DNA of 64,000 bases from Flavobacteriaceae bacterium (GCA_021648755.1 JAKISG010000004.1:1-64000); one strand, 5' to 3'. Shown: positions 51,243-60,344, numbered from the stretch's first letter. Numbers and translations: made by a program. The notes: generated from the letters alone by a model not told the origin.

Positions 51243-52348
51243 GTAAAAACTCCATCACCATCACCAGTTTGGGTCTCTGCACTTGCCATCCCCTCAAACT
51301 CTTCTAGTAGAGTTTTAGAAATAAAATAATTTTGGTTAAACACTTTTTGTTTTAAGAATAATTTTTTGTCTTTTTTTATTAAATTGTTTAATAGGTTATG
51401 GTAAATTGTAATATGATTTATTTTATGTTTATCACACAGTTTATAAATTAAAATTTTGATAATATTCAGTGCATCAGGTGATGAATATAAGTAAGGTATC
51501 TTCAATTGTTTATCTCTAATTGAAATATTAATTACAGCAATAATTTTAGTTGTTTTAGGATTACTTATTTTATAAAAATCGTTATTAAATTTTTTTGCAT
51601 ATAACGAAAAATTATATTGTTTAGCTGCTTTTTTAGTGTCTAAATCACTTTTAATCCAAGGGTATTTTTGTATCCATTGATAAGTTTCAATAGTTCTTTG
51701 AAAAAGTTCTTTTTCTTTAAATTTTATTAAATAATGTTCAATATCTTTTTCCCATTTTCCTATTTTTTCCATTTTATATTTAGATTTTATTTTTGGGTTC
51801 ATTACAAATCTAAAATCTAAAAATAAATTTAAAGTCCAATCTATAAAAATTAATAAGGGTTTTATTTTGTTAAAGAAGTTGTTTTTATTGGGTAATATTT
51901 CTGCCAAGCAAATACGTCTGTAATAACGTTTTCCTTTTAGGGTTTTTAAAACTGTAAACATATTAGTTTTGTCATAAAGAGCCTTTGAGTTTTTTGCGTA
52001 ATTTGAAAATATTATTTTACCATTCCAATCGTTATAAATTTCTTTAAATAATTTTGAGGAAATTCCTTTTCTTCTATAATCTCTATGTGTCCAACTTCCA
52101 CTTAACCAACAGAATTTTTGTTTCTGTTTTTTATAAATAAAACTATCTGTAAAAAGTGTTCTATAAGCAACTAATTTATTGTTTACCAAGGCTAAATATA
52201 AACAGAAGTCATCTTTTTGAGCATTTGGGTTATTTAGATAAGAAACTACTCTAAGTATTGAAATAGGTTTGTTTTTAAAAGACAAAAACAAATCAGATTC
52301 TACAAACTCTTGTAAATTTTTAAGTTGTATTTTTTTTATATTAATCAT
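51239..52348 (-). CDS. GNAT family N-acyltransferase with unusual acidic tail
   Basis: A 369-residue protein. The GNAT acetyl-CoA motif is R-D-Y-R-R-K-G-I-S-S-K-L-F near 88-100, after S-G-S-W-T-H; the C-terminal half is Lys/Ile/Asn-rich and not recognisable. The last 20 residues are different in kind: G-M-A-S-A-E-T-Q-T and G-D-G-D-G-V-F-T, coded by DNA clearly richer in G+C than the surroundings. It overlaps the downstream deacetylase gene region by 4 bases upstream (ATGA type), so this is part of one minus-strand operon for surface sugar modification. Confidence 0.75.
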   Translation of the reverse strand: MINIKKIQLKNLQEFVESDLFLSFKNKPISILRVVSYLNNPNAQKDDFCLYLALVNNKLVAYRTLFTDSFIYKKQKQKFCWLSGSWTHRDYRRKGISSKLFKEIYNDWNGKIIFSNYAKNSKALYDKTNMFTVLKTLKGKRYYRRICLAEILPNKNNFFNKIKPLLIFIDWTLNLFLDFRFVMNPKIKSKYKMEKIGKWEKDIEHYLIKFKEKELFQRTIETYQWIQKYPWIKSDLDTKKAAKQYNFSLYAKKFNNDFYKISNPKTTKIIAVINISIRDKQLKIPYLYSSPDALNIIKILIYKLCDKHKINHITIYHNLLNNLIKKDKKLFLKQKVFNQNYFISKTLLEEFEGMASAETQTGDGDGVFT

Positions 52349-53307
52349 TTAATACGTTTTATTTTATTTTTACCAAACGGTATTTTTATAAGGTATTTTA
52401 AAAGTTCCGTTTTTAAAAAACATACTACATTGGTTTTTGATTTTTCCATATCTAAACGATGTAAATTAAAACCTATTTCATCTTTTTTAATTCCTGAAGT
52501 GCCAAAACTTAAATCTAAAGTAGGTTTTATTTTGTCAAAAAAGGTTTTAGAAACGCCAATATCACTAAATGGAAAAGAAAATACCTTGTAATTTATATTT
52601 AAATTATCCTGTATCCATTTTATGCTAGTAATTGTTTGTTTAAACTGTTTTTCTAAAGTTAAGTTAGCATAAAAAGGATGATTGGAAGAGTGTGTGCCAA
52701 AAGTAAATCCTTTTTTTTGTAATTCTTTTATTTGTATTAATGTTAAATAGGGTTTTTCTTTTTCTAGAAAATTAGAAAAACTATAATTTAATTTCTCTGC
52801 TAGTTTATCTAATAATTTTTTATTTTGAAAAGTAATGGCTAATAAAATTTGTTTTATATCATTATTTTTAAAAAAATCATGATATATTTTTTTATTTTTT
52901 TTATCAGAATTAATATAATAGTTTAATAACAGGCTTGTTTTATATCTATAAAATAAATCGGTATTATCAACAAAATCGGTATTCAAAAAAATAGTTGCTG
53001 AAATATTTTTTTCAATTAAAATAGGCGCAATAATTTTATAAAAATTAGAAAGCCCATCGTCAAAAGTTAAATGAAAAGAGGGTTTTAAAACATTTTTTTT
53101 ACCTTGATTAATAAGTATTAATTCTTGTAATGAAATTGGACTATAATGCTTTAAAAGAGCCTCTAAATCATTTTTAAATTGCACTATAGTTTTTGGTTGG
53201 TATAAATGTTTTATAAAGTTTGGTGTTTTATCAGTTACTAAATGATAAAAAGGCAAAATAATTTGCTGTTTAGTGGCTTTAATTAATGTGTTTAAAATTA
53301 TTGACAA
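52345..53307 (-). CDS. Polysaccharide deacetylase family protein (NodB-like)
   Basis: A 320-residue carbohydrate esterase family 4 type protein. T-F-D-D-G at 81-85 supplies the catalytic base and metal Asp, H-S-S-N-H at 206-210 the two metal His, so the metal site is complete; S-F-P-F-S near 240 is the third motif region. No signal peptide: it may act in the cytoplasm or be a periplasmic protein with an atypical export signal. It lies 3 bases after the FemAB-like gene and overlaps the GNAT gene by 4 bases. Confidence 0.88.
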   Translation of the reverse strand: MSIILNTLIKATKQQIILPFYHLVTDKTPNFIKHLYQPKTIVQFKNDLEALLKHYSPISLQELILINQGKKNVLKPSFHLTFDDGLSNFYKIIAPILIEKNISATIFLNTDFVDNTDLFYRYKTSLLLNYYINSDKKNKKIYHDFFKNNDIKQILLAITFQNKKLLDKLAEKLNYSFSNFLEKEKPYLTLIQIKELQKKGFTFGTHSSNHPFYANLTLEKQFKQTITSIKWIQDNLNINYKVFSFPFSDIGVSKTFFDKIKPTLDLSFGTSGIKKDEIGFNLHRLDMEKSKTNVVCFLKTELLKYLIKIPFGKNKIKRIK

Positions 53308-53310
53308 TTT

Positions 53311-54192
53311 TTAATTTTTAGTGATAACTACATATTGATTACTTACAGAGCCAAAACTCTTAAAAAATTTTGCAACTCCCACAATCATAGAGCCTTCAAA
53401 ATCAAATATTACATTTGAACTTTCATTTTTTTGAATAATAGTATCAAATAAAAAAGGAACTGATCCAACTTTTTTCCCAAAATTAGTATTTGACGAAAAC
53501 AGATGGATTAGTCTATTATCAGAAACGATAAAAAACCCGATAGTAATTAAATCATTTTCTTTTTTTATACCATAAAAGGTTCCATATTTTCTAAGTTGTA
53601 TTTTTGTAATTAATTTATTAATTTTTTTGAATTGTTTATTTTTTATTTTATGTTTTTTGTTTTGTTCTTTCATTAATAAAAAATCTTTAATACTAACATT
53701 ATTTGTTATCAATAATTCATTTTTTATGGCTTTTTTTATATTTCGTTTTAAATTTTTTGAATATTTAGTAGTAATATCTATATATGAATTATTTAAATTT
53801 AATTCAAAATTATCTCTTTTGTTATAGTTTTTTTTTGCTTTTAAAAAAGAAGTATTTCCGCTATTAAAATTATAGGTATTAATAGTAAATGTTTCTAGTT
53901 TGTCTAAAAAAAGATTGAACTTATCTAAAGATAATTCCGTTAAAGAGAAAACACCCAATTGCTGACAAAAAGGAGGTTGCTCAATCATTTTTTTAAGAAA
54001 TTTCTTTTTTATTCTACGAAAAGGTAAAGGCATTACAATTTGATAATCGTTTAAAATTAAAACTTCCCAATTTCTACAAACAATATCTAAGTACCAACTA
54101 AAAGCATAAACACGATGATTAATTGCATTTTTAATACAGTTATCGTATTTTTTAAAATCTATTTCTTTATATTTTAAGTGTTTAATTTTCAC
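53311..54192 (-). CDS. FemAB/GNAT-like acyltransferase
   Basis: A 293-residue protein of the double-GNAT FemAB (or BioF2-like) kind: A-F-S-W-Y-L-D-I-V near 30-38, the Q-P-P-F-C-Q-Q-L-G segment near 73, and a C-terminal G-S-V-P-F-L-F-D-T-I and F-D-F-E-G-S-M-I-V-G-V-A-K-F-F-K-S-F-G pattern near 250-285 that is typical of this group (D-F-x-G-x-x-x-x-x-x-x-x-F-K-x-x-F-G). Family members transfer amino acids or acyl groups onto cell-wall or capsule precursors. Overlaps the upstream deacetylase by 11 bases. Confidence 0.8.
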   Translation of the reverse strand: MKIKHLKYKEIDFKKYDNCIKNAINHRVYAFSWYLDIVCRNWEVLILNDYQIVMPLPFRRIKKKFLKKMIEQPPFCQQLGVFSLTELSLDKFNLFLDKLETFTINTYNFNSGNTSFLKAKKNYNKRDNFELNLNNSYIDITTKYSKNLKRNIKKAIKNELLITNNVSIKDFLLMKEQNKKHKIKNKQFKKINKLITKIQLRKYGTFYGIKKENDLITIGFFIVSDNRLIHLFSSNTNFGKKVGSVPFLFDTIIQKNESSNVIFDFEGSMIVGVAKFFKSFGSVSNQYVVITKN

Positions 54193-55504
54193 TATTTTTT
54201 ATTTGATTTATTGCTTTAATTACTTTTTCATACATTGACTTCCAGCCTCTAAATCTACTAAATTTATTAAATGTTTCGTTATGATTTAAGGTGATAAAAG
54301 TACCGTTTACTTTTTTTACTTCTTTAGCAAGTTGTATTATAATTGCAAAAGATTTTTTATTTGCATATTGTAGGTAGTCTTTTAAAGTAACATCCATCAC
54401 AGCAAAAGGTATTAGTTTTAAAGGTGTTTGTATTTCGTGTTCTATATCATAAAAATAAAAGGCAGTGCATGTGCTTGCTCTAAAACCAAAATGTCGCGCA
54501 TAGCCCATGGTATAATCTTCATGAATTTCTAAGTCAACTAAATTTTGATACGTTTCAGGAAAATCTAGCCGTAAATAATGTTGTCTAGATTTTGTGATAG
54601 GTGTATTTATAATACTTTCTAAACGTTTTTTCTCTCGTTTTAATTTTTCTGAATTACGCATGGTAAAATAAGAGGGGTGCAAACCAACAGTAGCATAATC
54701 AGCAACCGATTTTATTAAAGATTGAAATTTAGAATTGTTAACCGAAATATTTTTATCATAAGTAGTATATTCACTCATTAAAAAGAAAAAAATTGTTTTT
54801 GTCTTATATTTTTTTTGCATTAATAATAACCAGTTAAAATTATCGAAAGGGTCTTTTCTAAAATTAAGTAAAACCAATATACGATACCAGAAATTTTTGA
54901 GTTTTAAAGTAAATAAATCTTTTGCAAGACCTCCTAAAGTTCTAATAACACCTTTGTGTCTAAAAGCATAAGCGCAATCAATATCAATAGTCGAAATATA
55001 TTCAAATTTACGTTCTTTAAATGGGTATGTTTTAAATTTTATTTTTAATAATTCTCTAACTTTAAAAGCCCAAATATCTATAACTGGTTTTTCTAAAAAT
55101 TCATTTTTATAAGCTAAACTTTCTTGTGCTGTAAATCGTTCAAATTGATCTTTTACATAGGGTAGGTACTCCTCATACCTACTCAATAAATAGAAACTTG
55201 CTGCAAAGACATCAAATGGTACGGCAGATTTACTACCAACTTTAAAAAAACATTTGGTTTCTTGCCATTTGCTTACATTAATTTCAACATCATTAATGCC
55301 TTGTTCAAATAGTAATTGGTGACTTTGTATAAAAAATTCTGTACCTAAAGGTTGTTTAGCGTAAGTTATTTTTAAATCATTATGCGCAACAAATTCATCT
55401 ACTTTGGTAGTAAATTGGATGTCTAAAAGCAAAATTCTTGTAAAAAAATGCTTAAATGTATAGGTTAATCTAGGTGTTATTTTTGGTGTATAAACTAAAA
55501 GCAT
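54182..55504 (-). CDS. Polysaccharide deacetylase family protein with DUF7033-like N-domain
   Basis: About 440 residues from ATG 55504 (M-L-L-V-Y-T-P-K-I-T-P-R), the usual beginning of this family in flavobacteria; the open frame reaches 55540, but a TAAATTTG box at 55510-55517 lies between, which argues against the earlier ATG. N-domain about 1-170 (P-F-D-V-F-A-A-S-F-Y-L-L-S-R-Y-E-E-Y), then a NodB-like fold with S-T-I-D-I-D-C-A-Y near 173 and G-L-H-P-S-Y near 280, a variant metal site. First gene of the four-gene operon. Confidence 0.85.
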   Translation of the reverse strand: MLLVYTPKITPRLTYTFKHFFTRILLLDIQFTTKVDEFVAHNDLKITYAKQPLGTEFFIQSHQLLFEQGINDVEINVSKWQETKCFFKVGSKSAVPFDVFAASFYLLSRYEEYLPYVKDQFERFTAQESLAYKNEFLEKPVIDIWAFKVRELLKIKFKTYPFKERKFEYISTIDIDCAYAFRHKGVIRTLGGLAKDLFTLKLKNFWYRILVLLNFRKDPFDNFNWLLLMQKKYKTKTIFFFLMSEYTTYDKNISVNNSKFQSLIKSVADYATVGLHPSYFTMRNSEKLKREKKRLESIINTPITKSRQHYLRLDFPETYQNLVDLEIHEDYTMGYARHFGFRASTCTAFYFYDIEHEIQTPLKLIPFAVMDVTLKDYLQYANKKSFAIIIQLAKEVKKVNGTFITLNHNETFNKFSRFRGWKSMYEKVIKAINQIKNSEN

Positions 55505-55509
55505 ATTTG

Positions 55510-55517
55510 CAAATTTA
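55510..55517 (-). promoter_or_regulatory. -7 box TAAATTTG, 5 bases before the deacetylase ATG
   Basis: Exact TAnnTTTG on the minus strand. Drives the surface-sugar operon and implies a leaderless mRNA if ATG 55504 is the start. Confidence 0.5.
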
Positions 55518-55609
55518 GTAAAATAAAACTTCGTTTTCAAAATTTGAAATTCAAAAATTTTATAATTCTTAAATAAACAAAATTAAAGATAAGTATTAAA
55601 AAAACAATA

Positions 55610-56602
55610 TCATTCTTTAACTAATAACCAAGCATCACTAGCAATAGTCTTTTTTATTTTTGCCAATTCAACATTTGCATTTTCTAAACTAGCAAAACTA
55701 GAGAAAGCAACTTGTGTAAGATTCCATTTATTTTTACCAATAACCTTGGCATTAAAATCTTGATTTAATAATTGATCTACTTTTTTATCAGCATTTATCT
55801 TACTTCGAAAAGCGCCAGCAATAATATGGTATTTTTTGATTTTATTTGTGTTTAGAATAATTGTTGGTAACGGTGTATCAATAATAAAAGTTGCTTTTTG
55901 AATTTTTGCTTCCCGTACTTTTTGACTTTCTTTTAATATTGCTATTTGTTGTTTTTCTAGCGTGTTTTGATGTATTTTATTTGCCATTCCTAAAACAGAG
56001 GCACTCAATACAAATATGGCTGCATATTTAATAAAACTAACTGTTTTTTTACGTTTCTCTAGAGTTAGGTAAATAGGCGTTTTCTCTTCTAAACTCTCAA
56101 CCTGTTCTTTATAAACTACTCTTTTGTTTTCTAAAACCGGAATTGATTTTAGTGGTATAACCTCTTTTTTACTTTTAACTAAAATTGATTTTGTTCGCTG
56201 AATATCATCTGATATAAATTGACTTAAACCAAAAGCAGTTGTTAAATAGTTTATATTTTTTTCTGGTTCAAATTGAACTTTATCATTTATTAAAAACAAT
56301 GAACCTAAGCCTTTTAAGTTTATTTCGTCATTTAATAACTGATCTAGCCATTCTTGCACTTTAAAATTAACATAATTGAGAGCCATTTCATAAGGCGTCT
56401 TGTCAACTTGAGCAATATAGTTTATTAGTAAACCATCATTATTTTGAATTAATGAATTAAATGTTACTTGTTTATATGGTGGTGAAAAGGTATTTACATT
56501 AATTGTAGCAGATTTTCTATTTGCAATAAAAGCACCAAAATTAGGTACAATTACACAATCGTATCGATATAATAGGTCGGTTATATAAGTTTCTAATGTC
56601 AT
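55610..56602 (-). CDS. HU-CCDC81 and SPOR domain membrane protein
   Basis: A 330-residue protein: two HU-related CCDC81-like domains (about 1-60, Y-D-C-V-I-V-P-N-F-G-A-F-I-A-N, and about 65-130, L-K-G-L-G-S-L-F-L), one membrane helix (about 193-208, Y-A-A-I-F-V-L-S-A-S-V-L-G), and a C-terminal SPOR domain (about 255-330, K-Y-H-I-I-A-G-A-F-R-S) that binds denuded peptidoglycan. The cytoplasmic HU part may bind DNA or proteins. A Bacteroidota-specific architecture, linking the cell interior to septal wall. TATATTTG box 7 bases before the ATG. Confidence 0.88.
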   Translation of the reverse strand: MTLETYITDLLYRYDCVIVPNFGAFIANRKSATINVNTFSPPYKQVTFNSLIQNNDGLLINYIAQVDKTPYEMALNYVNFKVQEWLDQLLNDEINLKGLGSLFLINDKVQFEPEKNINYLTTAFGLSQFISDDIQRTKSILVKSKKEVIPLKSIPVLENKRVVYKEQVESLEEKTPIYLTLEKRKKTVSFIKYAAIFVLSASVLGMANKIHQNTLEKQQIAILKESQKVREAKIQKATFIIDTPLPTIILNTNKIKKYHIIAGAFRSKINADKKVDQLLNQDFNAKVIGKNKWNLTQVAFSSFASLENANVELAKIKKTIASDAWLLVKE

Positions 56603-57001
56603 GTAGAGGCAAATATAATATTTTTTTTTTAGTTATGCTTTTTTTAAAGGAACATAATAAAAAAATATCAGGTATAATTAGGTAACAAGAACTTCAATTG
56701 CCTGTTTTAAATACCCTAATAACATGATATTTGGCTATTTTGAAAGAACAGAAGTAAAATACAAAAAGCTCAATTCTTTTGAATATAATTTGGCTTCATT
56801 TTAATTTTTGCTATGAAAAATGCTAAAGAAGCCAACTTTATTGATATACCAAAAAAACTAAATCCTTTAGAATTAAGAGAAGAATTATTAGCGATATTAT
56901 TTTTTGCTACAGGACAAAAAAATGTGAGTATAAAGATTTAAGAAAAAACAAGAATAAGTTTCTTTATAAAAAGCAATGCCTAGAAACGGCTATTATAAGA
57001 T
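56603..57001. other. 399-bp gap with gene debris
   Basis: No complete gene. It holds the HU-SPOR promoter, an inverted repeat (AAATATCA at 56663-56670 against TGATATTT at 56725-56732, with partial pairing further in) that could end rsmG transcription, and a 42-codon plus-strand frame at 56813-56941 (M-K-N-A-K-E-A-N-F, K-K-L-N-P-L-E-L-R-E-E-L) that looks like the start of a degraded gene, as sense codons continue with stops after it. Confidence 0.5.
56610..56617 (-). promoter_or_regulatory. -7 box TATATTTG, 7 bases before the HU-SPOR ATG
   Basis: Exact TAnnTTTG on the minus strand; predicts a nearly leaderless mRNA. Confidence 0.5.
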
Positions 57002-57625
57002 TTAGTCCCTCAAAGGAACGTGTACTACTTTCTTTGTTTCAAAAAATGCTTCTGTAAAAAAATCAGAGATATTGTACAATTCTACATTAGGAAAATTGGA
57101 TAATTCTTGCGTTAAATCACCTCCTTTTAAATATAAAATACCATTTTTAATATGGTGATTATTTTTTTTCTTTATTTTTTTTCTCACCCATTTAACAAAG
57201 ACATCCATTTTTGTAACAGCACGACTAACTATAAAATCAAACTCCCCTTTTACTGTTTCGGCTCTCATATGAACGGCTTTAACATTTTCTAAACCTATAG
57301 CAGTAGTAATTTCTTGCACTACTTTTATTTTTTTTTGAATAGAGTCAGCCAATACAAAATCACATTTAGGAAACAAAATTGCTAACGGAATTCCTGGAAA
57401 ACCACCACCTGTACCAACATCTAATATCTTAGTCTTATTTTTAAATTTTAAAACTTTAGCAATTGCTAATGAATGTAACACATGACGCAAGTATAACGCA
57501 TCAATATCTTTTCTAGAAATTACATTTATTTGTGCATTCCATTCTTTATATAACAATTCTAGTTTTCTAAATTGTTGCTTTTGATTTTCAGATAAACCAG
57601 TGAAATACTTGATGATTTTTTCCAT
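57002..57625 (-). CDS. rsmG: 16S rRNA (guanine527-N7)-methyltransferase RsmG
   Basis: Methylates G527 of 16S rRNA using SAM. 207 residues: N-V-I-S-R-K-D near 35, L-Y-L-R-H-V-L-H-S-L near 45, SAM site D-V-G-T-G-G-G-F-P-G-I-P near 70-81, A-D-S-I-Q-K-K near 93, and V-S-R-A-V near 133. All family motifs are present. TAAATTTG box 13 bases upstream. Confidence 0.95.
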   Translation of the reverse strand: MEKIIKYFTGLSENQKQQFRKLELLYKEWNAQINVISRKDIDALYLRHVLHSLAIAKVLKFKNKTKILDVGTGGGFPGIPLAILFPKCDFVLADSIQKKIKVVQEITTAIGLENVKAVHMRAETVKGEFDFIVSRAVTKMDVFVKWVRKKIKKKNNHHIKNGILYLKGGDLTQELSNFPNVELYNISDFFTEAFFETKKVVHVPLRD

Positions 57626-57638
57626 AAACTATAAGTAC

Positions 57639-57646
57639 AAATTTAG
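57639..57646 (-). promoter_or_regulatory. -7 box TAAATTTG for rsmG
   Basis: Exact TAnnTTTG on the minus strand 13 bases before the ATG. Confidence 0.45.
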
Positions 57647-57750
57647 AACTTAAAACTTAAAAAAACAATTAAAATTTTAAAAAATGATAATTGTTTCGTT
57701 TCATAAAATAAAAATAGTGTACTTTCGTCCTTTAACTAACATAAATTATT

Positions 57751-58845
57751 ATGACACTTAAGTCCATCCGTTTTTCTACCATAGACAAAACAAAGTTTTT
57801 TAGAATTTTAAACAAAAAAGTGAATCTTTATTTTAAAGAAAATAAAATTAAAAAAACGGGTAATTGGAAACTGTATTTAAAAACAGTAGTAATGTTTACT
57901 TTATTTATTACACCTATAATTTTAATTTATACTTTAAACTTACCTACATGGGTTCAGATATTATTTATGATATTGGTAGGCGTTGGTATGGCTGGAGTAG
58001 GTATGAATGTTATGCACGATGCTAATCACGGTTCTTTTTCAAGTAAATCTTGGGTTAATAAACTGTTTGGTAGTAGTATTTATATTTTAGCAGGAAACGA
58101 TTATAATTGGAAAGTACAACATAATGTTTTACACCATACATATACAAATATTCAAGGGTATGATGAAGATATAGACGCTGGTAGAATAATCCGTTTTTCA
58201 AAACACACCAAATGGTTAAAAATTCATAAATACCAAAAACACTATGCTTTCTTATTATACGGTTTACTAACTGTAAATTGGGCAATTACAACTGATTTTA
58301 AGCAATCATATAACTATTTAAAAAGAAAATTAGCATATGGTAAATTTCCTAACCCTGCGACTCAATGGACGAAATTGGTCATAGGTAAAGTTTTATATTA
58401 TGTTCTTTGGATTGTATTACCCTTATTTTTAGGATTTTCTTGGCTACAAATACTAATAGGTTTTATTATCATGCATTATACCGCAGGCATTATTTTAAGC
58501 GTAGTTTTTCAATTAGCACATGTTATGCCAAACACAGAAATGCCATTGCCAGACGAAAGTGGTAACATAAAAAATACTTGGGCAATTCATCAATTATTTA
58601 CGACATCTAATTTTGCACCTAAAAATTGGTTTGTTCGTTTTTTTACGGGCGGATTAAATTATCAAGTAGAACATCATTTGTTTTCACAAATTAGCCATGT
58701 ACATTATAAAAAACTCTCTAAAATAGTAAAAGAAACAGCACTAGAGTTTAAATTACCCTACAATGAATATAAAACTATGTGGAAAGCAGTTAAAGAACAC
58801 TATAAACAATTAAGCCTTTTAGGCAAAAAGCCTGCTTTAGTATAA
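57751..58845 (+). CDS. Membrane fatty acid desaturase
   Basis: A 364-residue di-iron desaturase introducing a double bond into acyl chains. Three His boxes: H89-D-A-N-H93, Q-H124-N-V-L-H128-H129 and Q-V-E-H-H near 306, with four to six membrane helices (about 45-63, 68-85, 215-250). The G-L-N-Y-Q-V-E-H-H-L-F ending is typical of the front-end/linoleoyl-CoA-type group, but there is no cytochrome b5 domain. Helps keep membranes fluid in the cold. Single gene. Confidence 0.9.
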   Translation: MTLKSIRFSTIDKTKFFRILNKKVNLYFKENKIKKTGNWKLYLKTVVMFTLFITPIILIYTLNLPTWVQILFMILVGVGMAGVGMNVMHDANHGSFSSKSWVNKLFGSSIYILAGNDYNWKVQHNVLHHTYTNIQGYDEDIDAGRIIRFSKHTKWLKIHKYQKHYAFLLYGLLTVNWAITTDFKQSYNYLKRKLAYGKFPNPATQWTKLVIGKVLYYVLWIVLPLFLGFSWLQILIGFIIMHYTAGIILSVVFQLAHVMPNTEMPLPDESGNIKNTWAIHQLFTTSNFAPKNWFVRFFTGGLNYQVEHHLFSQISHVHYKKLSKIVKETALEFKLPYNEYKTMWKAVKEHYKQLSLLGKKPALV

Positions 58846-58973
58846 AATTTAAATTCATTTAAATTCTTAAAAACCCGTAAGAATTTTGCAAAGGTTGACT
58901 GTCATTATTGGCAGTTCAAAAAACGTATTCAAAAATTTTTTGAAATTATTATTTTAGCACTTAAATAAAATCC

Positions 58974-60161
58974 ATGAAAAATCATCTTTCTGATCGAATA
59001 AACCGTCTTCCTATTTCACAAACTTTAGCAATGGCAACAAAAGCAAGAGAATTAAAATCACTAGGCAGAGATATTATTAGTTTAAGTTTAGGTGAACCAG
59101 ATTTTAACACACCCGATTTTATAAAAGAAGCTGCAATAAAAGCAATTAACGATAATTATAATTCATATACACCTGTAAACGGTTACTTAGAATTACGAAA
59201 AGCAGTTTGTAGAAAATTAAAAAGAGATAATGAATTAACCTATAATACAAATCAAATTGTAGTTTCAACAGGCGCTAAACAAGCTTTAGCAAATGTAGTA
59301 ATGGTACTTTTAAACCCAGGTGATGAAGCTTTATTGCCAACTCCTTTTTGGGTAAGTTATGAAGCCATGGTCAATCTAGCCGAAGGCATTTCTGTACCAA
59401 TACCAACAAGTATTGAAAATGATTTTAAAATTACACCACAACAATTAGAAGAAGCAATTACACCTAAAACAAAATTGATTTTTTTTAACTCACCTAACAA
59501 CCCAAGCGGGTCTGTCTATAGTAAAGAAGAATATCGTGCATTAGCAAATGTTCTCGTAAAATATCCAAATATTTATGTCATTTCTGATGAAATATATGAA
59601 CATATTTTATTTAAAGGAACCAATTTTAGTTTTGCACGATTTAAAGATATGTATAAACAAACAATTACAGTAAACGGAGTATCAAAATCTTTTGCTATGA
59701 CTGGATGGCGAATTGGTTATATTGCCGCCCCAGAATTTATAGCCAAAGCCTGTAATAAAATGCAAGGACAAATAACTTCTGGCGCAAATTGTATTGCACA
59801 AATGGCAACTATTGCCGCTTTAGACGCCCCTGTTTCTAAAATTAAACTTAGAATAGATGAATTTAAAATTCGTCGTAATTTAGTATTAGATTTACTCTCT
59901 AAAATAAACGGTTTTAACTTAAATGTGCCAGAAGGTGCTTTTTATGTTTTTCCTGATATTTCTTATTATTTCGGAAAAACTATTGCTGGTAATACGATAA
60001 ATAATGCTTCCGACTTTTCAATGCTACTATTAGAAAAAGCAAATGTAGCAACTGTAACAGGTGATGCTTTTGGACAACCAAACTGTATTCGATTATCCTA
60101 TGCAACTTCACAAGAATTATTACAAGAAGCAATTAAAAGAATTACAAATTTATTAAATTAA
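58974..60161 (+). CDS. PLP-dependent aminotransferase (aspartate aminotransferase-like, class I)
   Basis: A 395-residue fold-type I aminotransferase. S-L-G-E-P-D-F-N-T-P at 38-47, S-P-N-N-P-S-G near 173-179 (cofactor Asn), S-D-E-I-Y-E at 204-209 (cofactor Asp), Lys238 in S-K-S-F-A-M-T-G-W-R (Schiff base) and S-Y-A-T near 378. This matches the Ib aspartate/prephenate aminotransferase group. Exact substrate cannot be read from the sequence. Followed by about 100 non-coding bases and a promoter-terminator pair. Confidence 0.92.
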   Translation: MKNHLSDRINRLPISQTLAMATKARELKSLGRDIISLSLGEPDFNTPDFIKEAAIKAINDNYNSYTPVNGYLELRKAVCRKLKRDNELTYNTNQIVVSTGAKQALANVVMVLLNPGDEALLPTPFWVSYEAMVNLAEGISVPIPTSIENDFKITPQQLEEAITPKTKLIFFNSPNNPSGSVYSKEEYRALANVLVKYPNIYVISDEIYEHILFKGTNFSFARFKDMYKQTITVNGVSKSFAMTGWRIGYIAAPEFIAKACNKMQGQITSGANCIAQMATIAALDAPVSKIKLRIDEFKIRRNLVLDLLSKINGFNLNVPEGAFYVFPDISYYFGKTIAGNTINNASDFSMLLLEKANVATVTGDAFGQPNCIRLSYATSQELLQEAIKRITNLLN

Positions 60162-60262
60162 TTACAAATTTAAAATAGCGTCTAACTTAACATTCTTATT
60201 AAAAGAAAATCAATACTTTCAAAAAAAAGATAAAAATAAATAGATAATTTAAAAATAAATTT

Positions 60263-60270
60263 TATCTTTG
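60263..60270 (+). promoter_or_regulatory. -7 box TATCTTTG directly before a terminator
   Basis: Exact TAnnTTTG only 12 bases before the terminator hairpin at 60283-60327. A transcript from here would begin about 60275 and end about 60327. Confidence 0.5.
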
Positions 60271-60274
60271 TAAA

Positions 60275-60327
60275 AAGGATTCCCCTCAATTTAAAGCAAT
60301 TGCTTTAAGTTTGAGGGATTTTTTTTT
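60275..60327 (+). ncRNA. Candidate short RNA / attenuator of about 53 bases
   Basis: Bounded by the TATCTTTG box and the T9 of the terminator below. The whole RNA would be little more than one long hairpin. It could be a small RNA, or a transcription attenuator for the 75-residue gene at 60345. No RNA family is recognised. Confidence 0.3.
60283..60327 (+). terminator. Strong intrinsic terminator upstream of the 75-residue gene
   Basis: CCCTCAA at 60283-60289 pairs with TTGAGGG at 60311-60317; TTTAAAGC pairs with GCTTTAAG inside, with one bulged T and a 4-base loop, followed by nine Ts. It lies 121 bases after the aminotransferase stop. Confidence 0.8.
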
Positions 60328-60344
60328 GAAAAAAAAACGCATAT

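Noticed and set aside
55505..55540. Upstream extension of the DUF7033 deacetylase
   Set aside because: The extra 12 codons precede the family's usual N-terminus and overlap a consensus promoter box.
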